Positions 7,517 to 14,733 of a stretch of 33,785 bases of DNA are shown here, one piece after another. A program made the position numbers and the translations under genes. Location of the stretch: the NCBI GenBank assembly GCA_028876805.1, contig JAGWQP010000036.1, positions 1-33,785 on the forward strand. Reading direction: 5' to 3'. Position 1 is the stretch's first letter. The number at the start of each line of letters is the position of its first letter. The notes below the pieces were generated by a model that was not told the origin of the DNA, did no database searches, and saw nothing but the letters and a program-made list of their open reading frames with translations. This DNA is from Acidobacteriota bacterium. Its GTDB lineage: Bacteria > Acidobacteriota > Terriglobia > Bryobacterales > Bryobacteraceae.

Positions 7517-8602
7517 TTACTTCAAGCGTTCGAACCGGTAATCGCCGGAAACGTGCATCTCCGCCAGGTAATCGACCGCACCTTTGCTGTCGACGAGGAA
7601 CTTGATCCCCAGTCCGAAAAAGCCGGAAAACATGGTTGGCGACTGGGCGATAAGCTGCACTCTGCCCCTTCCCTTCAGGTCGGCGAACAGCTTTCCCTCC
7701 GAGACGGTGATTTCGATCGTTCTGCGGATCGGTTCGCCGTTCCAAATGTCCAGCTCGCGGTAGGTGCCGGCGTACTTGGCAAGGGTTTCAGCCGGCACCT
7801 TGACTTCGGATTTCAGATCGTCAGACGCCTTGCCGACCCAGTGTTCGAGCGCGTCCTTCGCGTCCTCGTTGCAGACGTATTCGATCAGTTCAGTGTCGGG
7901 GGCAATCTGCGCCACGGCGGTGACGGTCCACGTCTTGTCGTAAACCTTGGGATCGCGGAGAGTCACACCGATTTCCATGTGTCCGAAGTCCTTGCGCCGG
8001 TAGCGTTCCGTCGTGTGCAGTGCCTCGGTGTGGGGATGGCCATCGCGATCGAGCCAGGTGCGGTCATTGAAGCCATTGCTCTCGACCACCAGCGTATCCC
8101 CTTCCCAGTGTCCGACCGAGTATCCCATCCAACTCGGATTGGGGTCGGCTTCCAGCTTGCGGCCGTCGACGAAAATCTGGCGATAGGTGAGATCCGGGTT
8201 AAGGATGATGATCAGCGTGGGAGTCTGAACAATCTTCATCATGCCTGCAGCCGTGCTCCCTCCGGCTGTCATGTACAACGGACCCAAAGGCAAGCAGTGA
8301 GCGCCCGGGTATTCTTTTCCGAGGTCTTCGGTCCGCTCGCGGACCAAAGCCTCTGCCCAGGGCTGAACCTCCCCCGGCTTCAGATCCGCCGTGATGTCGC
8401 GACTATATTTGGTAGAAATCTTGTCCCACAGACCCGACAGATCGGGTTTGCCGTCGGGTGCGCGCGGCGCGGGTGCGGTGAGATTCGGGTCGCCGCTCGC
8501 AGCGCGGGGCAGGCCCGGCGTAGGGTAGTTCGCCCATTGCGCCGCCAGCGGAACGCTGATCATCGACGCGACGATCAGCACGAAAATAGCAGCGGATTTC
8601 AT
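7517..8602 (-). CDS. secreted GVW-family protein with extra C-terminal domain (copy 2)
   Basis: A 361-residue protein, last of the five-gene minus-strand run. Signal peptide residues 1-21 (ending PLAAQ). The GVW core covers about 45-250: RAPDGKPDLSGLW at 47-59, Cys103 (AHCLPLG), GYSVGHWEGDTLV at 160-172, PHTEALHTTER with H191, H196 and E199, and Cys244 (EYVCNED). Unlike its paralogues it carries about 90 more residues, from AKYAGTYREL to the end. These have the look of a DUF3471-like beta domain often attached to secreted esterases or beta-lactamase-like proteins. GGAGGG sits before ATG 8602; an in-frame ATG six codons earlier lacks a site. Function unknown. Confidence 0.83.
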   Translation of the reverse strand: MKSAAIFVLIVASMISVPLAAQWANYPTPGLPRAASGDPNLTAPAPRAPDGKPDLSGLWDKISTKYSRDITADLKPGEVQPWAEALVRERTEDLGKEYPGAHCLPLGPLYMTAGGSTAAGMMKIVQTPTLIIILNPDLTYRQIFVDGRKLEADPNPSWMGYSVGHWEGDTLVVESNGFNDRTWLDRDGHPHTEALHTTERYRRKDFGHMEIGVTLRDPKVYDKTWTVTAVAQIAPDTELIEYVCNEDAKDALEHWVGKASDDLKSEVKVPAETLAKYAGTYRELDIWNGEPIRRTIEITVSEGKLFADLKGRGRVQLIAQSPTMFSGFFGLGIKFLVDSKGAVDYLAEMHVSGDYRFERLK

Positions 8603-8639
8603 GATGTACCCTCCTATCACGATCTTCGAATCTCAGGTG

Positions 8640-9662
8640 CTATTTCTTCGCGGCTTCCGCGGCTGCTTTCTCTGCGGCGCGGGCACCCGCGAGGATGTTC
8701 TTCAGGCCGTAGTTCCCCTCGTGACACGCGTACTCGAAAATCGGGCCGGCGAACCTCCGCATCACTAACTCGGCCGACCAAGGCTTCGTCCAAACACTCG
8801 GGTCCTCCACGGTAAACCGGTAGAGAATTGTTTCCGGCCCGGTCATCGTGAAGCGCTCGACCACGTGCAGGTTGTGATCCGTGAAAATGTCCTGCCGGGT
8901 ATCGGAGGGCGGGCCGCGGAAGTTCGTCGCGTCATTGAAGTTGGTCGTATCGACCACCAGCGTGTCCCCTTCCCAATGGCCGCGCGAATCTCCGCCTAAC
9001 TGGCGGATGCCGGGCGGCAGATGCGGACTGCCGTCGAGCGGGATGTTGCGCACGCCGTGGATGATTTCGTGGTGGATCACAAAAGCCTGCGGAGGCTGCA
9101 CGATTTCGAGATTGGCATTGTAGGTAGAGCCCACCATCGGCGGCCCTTCATTGCCCCACGCAATACAGCGCTCCGCCAGGGTGCGATCCTGAGCGCTTTC
9201 GGCGCCCGCGCGGCGGCGGGCGGCGGCGGCCACCGCGACGGCCTGCTTGTTGCCTTCCTCCGACAGCGGAGGGATCCTGCCGTCGGGCGGGTCGAAGATC
9301 AGAGACGTGCGCCGGTTCGATATGATTTTCTGGTAACTCTCGCCCTGCCAGATGGCGTTGTCGTAGTGGACGTCTTCCGGCGACTGGCTGTTCTCCTGCC
9401 GTAGTCGCTGCGCCTCCACACTGGCCGCTTCGGCCTCGGTGTAGAATTCCTTGGTTCCCAACTCCTTGGGGCGTTCCAAGGGAGTAAACGTGGCATTGGT
9501 CCAATAACCTTGCATGTCGGGATGGCCATCCGCGGTCCGCGGGGGAGCCCAAATCTTTTGCGCTTTCGAGGCGATGTGAGTCGTTTGAGCCAGCGCCGCG
9601 GTTCCACCCAGAAACGCGATGGCTGCGGCGGTAGCGCCAAACGGGAAGAATCGAGGCCCCAT
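8640..9662 (-). CDS. secreted GVW-family protein (copy 3, divergent)
   Basis: A 340-residue protein with a signal peptide ending AALAQ at 26. The family start reads PRTADGHPDMQGYW at 41-54, so the usual GVW is GYW. An insertion of about 50 residues (75-160) rich in Ala, Arg and Gln precedes Cys166 (ERCIAWG). GGDSRGHWEGDTLV lies at 223-236. The His cluster is altered: IFTDHNLHVVER keeps H266 and E269 but has Thr in place of the first His. Cys313 lies in EYACHEG. The C terminus is an Ala/Lys helix. AGGAGGAGA precedes ATG 9662. It sits 37 bases before copy 2 and 66 bases after copy 4 in the same run. Function unknown. Confidence 0.83.
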   Translation of the reverse strand: MGPRFFPFGATAAAIAFLGGTAALAQTTHIASKAQKIWAPPRTADGHPDMQGYWTNATFTPLERPKELGTKEFYTEAEAASVEAQRLRQENSQSPEDVHYDNAIWQGESYQKIISNRRTSLIFDPPDGRIPPLSEEGNKQAVAVAAAARRRAGAESAQDRTLAERCIAWGNEGPPMVGSTYNANLEIVQPPQAFVIHHEIIHGVRNIPLDGSPHLPPGIRQLGGDSRGHWEGDTLVVDTTNFNDATNFRGPPSDTRQDIFTDHNLHVVERFTMTGPETILYRFTVEDPSVWTKPWSAELVMRRFAGPIFEYACHEGNYGLKNILAGARAAEKAAAEAAKK

Positions 9663-9728
9663 GCGCCGTCTCCTCCTTCGTGCGTCTTTAGTCAATAGTA
9701 GCTCACGTAGCGGGGTCCGCGCTCGCCT

Positions 9729-10505
9729 TCATTTTGACTTCTGCTGCACATCGGCAGGCTTGCAGTTGCCGGCTTCGCACCGGTTGTTTTCTTCGCAGAT
9801 TTGTTCGAACAGCTTCCAGGTGGGGTGCAGTTTCATCTGAAAATTTTGCGACCACGGCCGGGTGAAGATCTTGGGGTCGTCGATGGTCATCTCGAGCGAA
9901 ACCGTCGTCGGGTCGAGGTATTGGAGACGCTCGATCACGTGGAGGGCGTCGCTATGGTACCGCACCAAACCTGTAGTAAAGGCATCAATCGGCCACGGCT
10001 TGAGCCCGATCGTGTCAATGACCAGAGTGTCGCCTTCCCACCTCCCGACCGAATCTCCCATGAAGGTCAGATCGAGATCTTTGGGATGAGGACGGCCATC
10101 GGTCGCGACGACCCGGAAGAAATGCATGTACTCGTAAAGAAAGGTCACGGTCCCCGGTTGCTCGAGGATCTCGGTCGCGTAGGGAGACAACACCTCGCGC
10201 GGAAAACCGTCCGGCAGGCAATGAGCCGTCGGGTCGTCGTGGTTGACGTCCCCGGTCAGCTTCTGCAGAAACAACGCCTCGCCTCCTGGCTTGTACGGAG
10301 CGAAGTTGTTGGGATCGAAGTTCGTCACCGAGGGCGTGTCGGTGTCATGGGGACCCACCTTGTGGGTGAATCCGGGGCCGGCCCACACACCGGAAAAATC
10401 CGGCTTGCCGTCGGCCGCGCGTGGTATCGCCTTGCGGTTTGAAGCCGGCTGGGCGAAAGCACCGGCCGCCAGAATCAACCACAAGAGCACGAAACGATTT
10501 CTCAT
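9729..10505 (-). CDS. secreted GVW-family protein (copy 4)
   Basis: A 258-residue protein with a signal peptide ending GAFAQ at 19. Family marks: PRAADGKPDFSGVW at 28-41, Cys96 (AHCLPDGFPRE), GDSVGRWEGDTLV at 150-162, YHSDALHVIER with H184, H189 and E192, MTIDDPKIFTRPW, and Cys237 (EQICEEN). Two more cysteines follow near the end (NRCEAGNCK), which copies 1, 2, 3 and 5 lack, so a second disulfide or a metal site is possible. GGAAGGACC stands before ATG 10505. It follows DUF6152 copy 2 by 42 bases, repeating the DUF6152-then-GVW order of copies 1 and 5. Confidence 0.85.
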   Translation of the reverse strand: MRNRFVLLWLILAAGAFAQPASNRKAIPRAADGKPDFSGVWAGPGFTHKVGPHDTDTPSVTNFDPNNFAPYKPGGEALFLQKLTGDVNHDDPTAHCLPDGFPREVLSPYATEILEQPGTVTFLYEYMHFFRVVATDGRPHPKDLDLTFMGDSVGRWEGDTLVIDTIGLKPWPIDAFTTGLVRYHSDALHVIERLQYLDPTTVSLEMTIDDPKIFTRPWSQNFQMKLHPTWKLFEQICEENNRCEAGNCKPADVQQKSK

Positions 10506-10547
10506 GTTGAGGTCCTTCCCGAACTCGGTAGCCGCTCTGGCCGCGGT

Positions 10548-10967
10548 CTACTTCCCGTTGGCATCGCCTTTCGGAACCACATCCTCGGCGGCGCCCGCAA
10601 ACACCTTGCGGCCATTGGCAAACGTGACGTTGCCGCCGGATGCGTTGTTGGAACCATCCTTGGCGCGGAAACCTTCGACGATGATGACGTCGCCCGGCTT
10701 CAAAACGTCCTTGGTGATCCCCCGTCTCATCAGCATTCCGGGCGGGCCGCCGGAGAAGCCCCAGGTCGTCACTTTGCCGCTTTCCTCCGCCACATCGACG
10801 TAAAACCAGATGTGCGGGTTCATCCACTCCAGTTTCGAAACCACGCCTTTCACTTTGACGGGTTTGGTTGAGTCGTACTCGGCCGAAAACGCGTGATGCG
10901 CAAACGCCGGGACTGCCGCCGCGACGAGGCCCAGGCTCGCGGCACACACCGCCAATTTCGTCTTCAT
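10548..10967 (-). CDS. DUF6152-like secreted protein (copy 2)
   Basis: A 139-residue protein with a textbook signal peptide (residues 1-23) ending PAFA. Cleavage after it leaves HHAFSAEYDSTKP as the mature start. The core repeats the family marks: KLEWMNPHIWFYVDV, GDVIIVEGF, RAKDGSN and a last strand with ANGRKVFAG. AAGGAGCG precedes ATG 10967; longer in-frame readings extend into the dehydrogenase gene and lack a signal peptide. It starts 14 bases after the PQQ dehydrogenase stop, so it should be co-transcribed with it. This is the strongest evidence in the window linking the family to alcohol oxidation. Function unknown. Confidence 0.87.
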   Translation of the reverse strand: MKTKLAVCAASLGLVAAAVPAFAHHAFSAEYDSTKPVKVKGVVSKLEWMNPHIWFYVDVAEESGKVTTWGFSGGPPGMLMRRGITKDVLKPGDVIIVEGFRAKDGSNNASGGNVTFANGRKVFAGAAEDVVPKGDANGK

Positions 10968-10981
10968 CGGGTCGCTCCTTC

Positions 10982-12640
10982 TCATTCCGCCATTAACGCG
11001 AAGGTCCAGACCGAGCCGCCGGTCGGCACCCTCCGGGAGGCGTAGCGAGTGGCCAGAGTGCCGCCGAGTCCCGACGCGACCGTCACATATTGGCGGCCTT
11101 TGTGGGTGTAGGTGATGGCCGTCGAATTGATGCTCGAGCCGGTCTTGAACTGCCAGAGCGTTTTGCCCGTCTCGTCGTCGAGGGCCAGAAACTCGCCCGT
11201 CAATTGGCCGGTGAAAACCAGTCCTCCCCCGGTCGCCAGCATGCCGGCTGAGCTGGGCAGATCGGTCAGGGGGACCTCCCATTTCTTGTCGCCGGAGAGG
11301 GGGTTGATCGCCAGGAAGTGACCGAAGACCTCACCCGGCCGGGTCTCCGGAAACCGGGCATTGACACCGGTTGAGGTTCCCCCCTTGACTGGCGGCCTCG
11401 GCGCCGCAAGCTGCTGGATACGCGGCACGTTCCATGTGCTGGCGTAGATGAGGCCGCTGTTCGGATTGAAGGCGATCGGCACGGCATTGGTGCCGCGCGA
11501 CGGCCAGATCTCTACCTCTTCACCCGCAGCAAAGCGTTTGTAGATGTCCGTCAACACCGGCCGGCCGGTGACTGGGTCGATCTCGGAAGCCCAGTTGACC
11601 CTGACGTAGGGGTGCGCCGCGATCAGTTTGCAGTTGGTCCGGTCCAGAACATAGAGGAAGCCGTTCTTGTTGGCCTGGATCATGACTCTGCGAAGCTGGC
11701 CGCCAACCTGGATATCGGCGAGCAAATGCTCGTCGGTGGCGTCCACGTCGTACACATCGTTGGGTGTGTATTGAAAATAGCAGGCAACTTCGCCCGTCTT
11801 CGGGCGGATGGCGAGAACGCTATTGGTGAACAAGCTATCCAGGCCCTGGCGAGGTCTGGGATCGTATGGCTCGGCGTTGCCGGTACCCCAGTAGACTAGG
11901 TCGAGCTGGGGATCGTAGGAGCCCGAGCGCCAGGTCGGACCTCCGCCTTGCGACCAGGCATCGGTGTTCTTCGGCCACGTCTCCGAGCCCGGTTCGCCGG
12001 GGGCGGGAATGGTATACCGGCGCCACAGTTTTTTCCCGGTGTCCGGATCCCATCCGTCGAGGAACCCGCGCGTGGTGGACTCGCCACCAGCCACTCCGGA
12101 GATCAGCACGCCGTTGGCTATGATCGGCCCACCCGTGGCGTAGTAGCCATCGGCCGCGTCCGCGAATTTCTGGTTCCAGATCTGTTCGCCGGTCTTCATA
12201 TCGAGCGCCAGCAAATGGTTGTCGATGGTCACGCGAAAGACTTTGCCGTTATAGATGGTCGCCGCGCCGCGGTGGAAAGCGGTTCGCTTGATCCCCGATT
12301 CAAGCACCACCGGCGTGCGCCAGATCTGCCTGCCGGTTTCGACGTCGATGGCGAATGTCCACCTGCCGTTGATCACGTACATGACGCCGTTATAAATCGT
12401 GGGCGCTGCCAGTTCACCCTCGTCGTTCATGAGGCTGGTGCTCCAGACGGGCACCAGGCGCTTGACATTGCTTTTATTGATTTGCGCAAGCGGGCTGTAG
12501 CTCTTCCGGTCGTAGCCCATGCTCTCGGTCGTGACGTTTTCGGGGTTCTTGGCGTCGTTGATTAATTCTTCGGTCGTTTGGGCCAGCCCGAGCATGGCCC
12601 AGGAACCAAGTAGCGTCGTACACACCCAGATTTTCTTCAT
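10982..12640 (-). CDS. PQQ-dependent alcohol dehydrogenase, lanthanide-type signature
   Basis: A 552-residue periplasmic quinoprotein of the methanol/ethanol dehydrogenase family, with a signal peptide ending LGLAQ at 21 and an eight-bladed propeller pattern (ALDxxTGxxxW repeats). Metal and cofactor residues by alignment from memory: E187 (GGES), N255 (GTGN) and catalytic D298. Two residues on comes D300 (YDVDATDE). An Asp at that place marks the lanthanide-using XoxF/PedH type, whereas calcium enzymes such as MxaF usually have Ala. The adjacent Cys-Cys disulfide common in the family is not seen. There is no fused cytochrome domain, so electrons must go to a separate cytochrome c. It leads the five-gene run with DUF6152 and three GVW genes. 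AAGGAAGG lies before ATG 12640. Confidence 0.88.
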   Translation of the reverse strand: MKKIWVCTTLLGSWAMLGLAQTTEELINDAKNPENVTTESMGYDRKSYSPLAQINKSNVKRLVPVWSTSLMNDEGELAAPTIYNGVMYVINGRWTFAIDVETGRQIWRTPVVLESGIKRTAFHRGAATIYNGKVFRVTIDNHLLALDMKTGEQIWNQKFADAADGYYATGGPIIANGVLISGVAGGESTTRGFLDGWDPDTGKKLWRRYTIPAPGEPGSETWPKNTDAWSQGGGPTWRSGSYDPQLDLVYWGTGNAEPYDPRPRQGLDSLFTNSVLAIRPKTGEVACYFQYTPNDVYDVDATDEHLLADIQVGGQLRRVMIQANKNGFLYVLDRTNCKLIAAHPYVRVNWASEIDPVTGRPVLTDIYKRFAAGEEVEIWPSRGTNAVPIAFNPNSGLIYASTWNVPRIQQLAAPRPPVKGGTSTGVNARFPETRPGEVFGHFLAINPLSGDKKWEVPLTDLPSSAGMLATGGGLVFTGQLTGEFLALDDETGKTLWQFKTGSSINSTAITYTHKGRQYVTVASGLGGTLATRYASRRVPTGGSVWTFALMAE

Positions 12641-12779
12641 GATCGGCCTTCCTTATCACTGCCGGTTTGGCGACTTCGCACAGCTTATCAGAAACGGAAA
12701 AGCCCGGCTGACGCTTGACAATGGGTCACCAGATCATTAGCCTTTAGGAACGCTGGTCAGCAAGCAGCAGGAGAAGGCG
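12641..12779. promoter_or_regulatory. divergent promoter region between two DUF6152 operons
   Basis: These 139 bases separate the dehydrogenase run (-) from the DUF6152-GVW pair (+) and must hold promoters for both. A perfect TTGACA lies on the plus strand at 12715-12720, but only weak candidates for a -10 box follow. Shared control of both operons from this region is plausible. No clear operator was seen. Confidence 0.45.
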
Positions 12780-13199
12780 ATGAACGATAAATTTCGTATT
12801 TGTTTTTGGGTGGCAATGGCAGGGCTTTTGGCAGCGCCACTGTGGGCACATCACTCGATCTCGGCTGAGTTCGATACGTCTCGAACGCTGAATGTGAAGG
12901 GCACTCTCACCAAAATCGAATGGGTGAATCCGCATGTCTATATCTACCTTGATGCCAAGGACGAGAAAGGCGAGGTGACGGCGTACGCATTAGAAGCCGG
13001 TCCCCCGGGCAATCTGCGAAGGGCGGGTGTGCTGAAAACGATGTTCAGCGTGGGGGATCAGGTCACCATCGAGGCTTACGCGACCAAAGATGGCACAAAG
13101 AACCTCGGATTGGTGAAGTCGATAACATTCGCTGATGGCCACACCATCGTGATGGGAAGAGATCCCAAGGAAGTCGAAAAGGCTAACCAGCCCGAGTAG
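12780..13199 (+). CDS. DUF6152-like secreted protein (copy 3)
   Basis: A 139-residue protein with a signal peptide (residues 1-23) ending APLWA. Cleavage there gives a mature protein starting HHSISAEFDTSR. Core marks: KIEWVNPHVYIYLDA, GDQVTIEAY, ATKDGTKN, and a last strand with ADGHTIVMG. It differs from copies 1 and 2 in having AEF for AEY and a charged tail (KEVEKANQPE). GCAGGAGAAGG stands before ATG 12780. The next gene, a GVW protein, follows after 37 bases. It is the third instance of the pair and is read away from the second instance. Function unknown. Confidence 0.86.
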   Translation: MNDKFRICFWVAMAGLLAAPLWAHHSISAEFDTSRTLNVKGTLTKIEWVNPHVYIYLDAKDEKGEVTAYALEAGPPGNLRRAGVLKTMFSVGDQVTIEAYATKDGTKNLGLVKSITFADGHTIVMGRDPKEVEKANQPE

Positions 13200-13236
13200 G
13201 CCGGCTCGGAGGTTCACCGGCAAGGAGGGCAGACGG

Positions 13237-14214
13237 ATGAAAGGTTCTTTGCTCGCGTATAGCGTGGCGGCTACGATGGCGATGGCGTCTCTCTCGATCC
13301 CCGCAGCTGCACAAAATCACAAGGTCTCGCCGGGCGCGCCTCGGGCGAAGGAGGTTCAGGTTGGATACGGGCTTGACAAAGACCAGCCCTTTGCCGGGGC
13401 AGATCCGGATGGAACCGGCCTTCCCTTTAAAGAGCCTCCCGCCGAGGCCGTCGCAGCTGCCAAAAAAGCGCCTACTCCCCACATGATCGATGGGCATCCC
13501 GACCTGACCGGCTTCTGGGCGCCGGCCGGCTGGGGATACGCCGTCACACAGGGAAAACTGAGCACGGATGGGAAGACCTACTACACCCAGCGCCAGGCGG
13601 AAGGCCCCAATCAGACGGCGCAGAAGGTGGCAGAACTAAAACATCGCACCGAGGGCGCCAATCTTCCTCCCTACCGGCCGGAACTAGTAGCCAAGGTGAA
13701 AGATCTAGCGGAGCATCAAAGCAAGATGGATCCCGCGTTTTATTGCGCGCCCAAAGGATTCCCGCGCGTCGGCCCTCCGACAGAGGTCATCGAGAATCCG
13801 AAGACACTCGTATTCCTGTACGACACCGTCAACTCTTCGGAGCAAAATGCGTTTCGAGTGATCTCGACCGATGGCCGCGGTCACGACCCGACTCTCAATC
13901 CTTCGTACTACGGCGACTCCGTTGGCCACTGGGAGGGGAACACGATGGTGATCGATGTGACGAATTTCGTTGACGACACCTGGCTCAGCCAGAACGGCAC
14001 GATCCACAGCGATGCCATGCATGTGGTTGAGAAGCTGACACGGGAAGGCAACGTGGTCACCTGGGAGGTCAGCATTGAAGATCCCAAGGTGTTCACCAAG
14101 CCGTGGGTCTTCAGCCGCCACTTGATCCACGGCCTCGCAGGTGGTCATGCGCTAGAAGAAGCCCCGTGCGTAGAGCACGACGGCAATCATTTGGTGAATA
14201 CCGATCGCAACTAG
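13237..14214 (+). CDS. secreted GVW-family protein (copy 5)
   Basis: A 325-residue protein with a signal peptide ending PAAAQ at 26. An extra N-terminal region (27-80, Pro/Ala/Gly-rich) precedes the family start DGHPDLTGFW at 85-94. Then come Cys170 (FYCAPKGFPR), GDSVGHWEGNTMV at 226-238, IHSDAMHVVEK with H257, H262 and E265, and Cys311 (EEAPCVEHDGNH). The 141-residue spacing of the two cysteines matches its paralogues. CAAGGAGGG precedes ATG 13237. Its TAG stop at 14212-14214 shares the palindrome CTAG with the stop of the convergent TPR gene, so no intergenic terminator separates the two. Function unknown. Confidence 0.85.
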   Translation: MKGSLLAYSVAATMAMASLSIPAAAQNHKVSPGAPRAKEVQVGYGLDKDQPFAGADPDGTGLPFKEPPAEAVAAAKKAPTPHMIDGHPDLTGFWAPAGWGYAVTQGKLSTDGKTYYTQRQAEGPNQTAQKVAELKHRTEGANLPPYRPELVAKVKDLAEHQSKMDPAFYCAPKGFPRVGPPTEVIENPKTLVFLYDTVNSSEQNAFRVISTDGRGHDPTLNPSYYGDSVGHWEGNTMVIDVTNFVDDTWLSQNGTIHSDAMHVVEKLTREGNVVTWEVSIEDPKVFTKPWVFSRHLIHGLAGGHALEEAPCVEHDGNHLVNTDRN

Positions 14215-14726
14215 ACCGGTCGCGCTCCAAGGGCCGCGGCCGCCTCGGAGTCAGCCCGGGCCGACCGCTCGTCGCCCAGCTGACGGTGCACTTGCCCGCG
14301 CAACACGTACAGATGCGGCTCCTTGGGAGCCAGGTGGATCGCCTCTGTAAGATCTCTAACAGCGGCGTCCAGGAATTCATTCTGACGCGAATACAACTGG
14401 GCGCGGTATTGGTACGCTTGCCACAGCCGCGGACTCCGCCGGATCGTTTCGGTCAGCAGGGCCAGAGCCCCCCTGGTCTGGCCGTTCGCGGCCAGCTCGA
14501 GGGCTCGCTCGAGAACCGCAGCATCATCCCGGAGCGTGCGGCTGTGCCTTCGGCCGAGGAAATGAAGGTAAGTCCCGAGGATCAGGCACAGAAACGCAAT
14601 CTCGGTGGCGCCCGGGAACGCCCACGCCCCCAGAACGAGGCGACCGGCCAATGGCAAGCTCGCGAAAAGCACCGCCAGCACCCAGGCCGCGCGGCTCCAC
14701 TGCCGGGCCGTTGAAAGCGGTTTCAT
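14211..14726 (-). CDS. TPR-repeat membrane protein
   Basis: A 171-residue protein starting at ATG 14726 (a GTG lies one codon before). Residues about 12-30 and 38-56 are two hydrophobic segments with a short turn between them, so both ends probably face the same side. From about 65 to the end the helical repeats fit tetratricopeptide repeats: ALELAANGQTRGALALL, PRLWQAYQYRAQLYSRQ, PKEPHLYVLRGQVHRQLGD. TPR domains bind other proteins; no partner is evident. It overlaps the convergent GVW gene at the stop codons and lies just downstream of the galM remnant on the same strand. Confidence 0.75.
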   Translation of the reverse strand: MKPLSTARQWSRAAWVLAVLFASLPLAGRLVLGAWAFPGATEIAFLCLILGTYLHFLGRRHSRTLRDDAAVLERALELAANGQTRGALALLTETIRRSPRLWQAYQYRAQLYSRQNEFLDAAVRDLTEAIHLAPKEPHLYVLRGQVHRQLGDERSARADSEAAAALGARPV

Positions 14727-14733
14727 CACGCGG

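Noticed and set aside
7053-7541. A 162-codon frame on the plus strand between converging operons
   Set aside because: No ribosome binding site and no recognisable family, and the composition looks random; it also overlaps the end of the GVW gene at 7517.
7553-8815. A 420-codon open frame on the plus strand
   Set aside because: It spans the end of one GVW gene and the start of another in antisense and has no protein family likeness.
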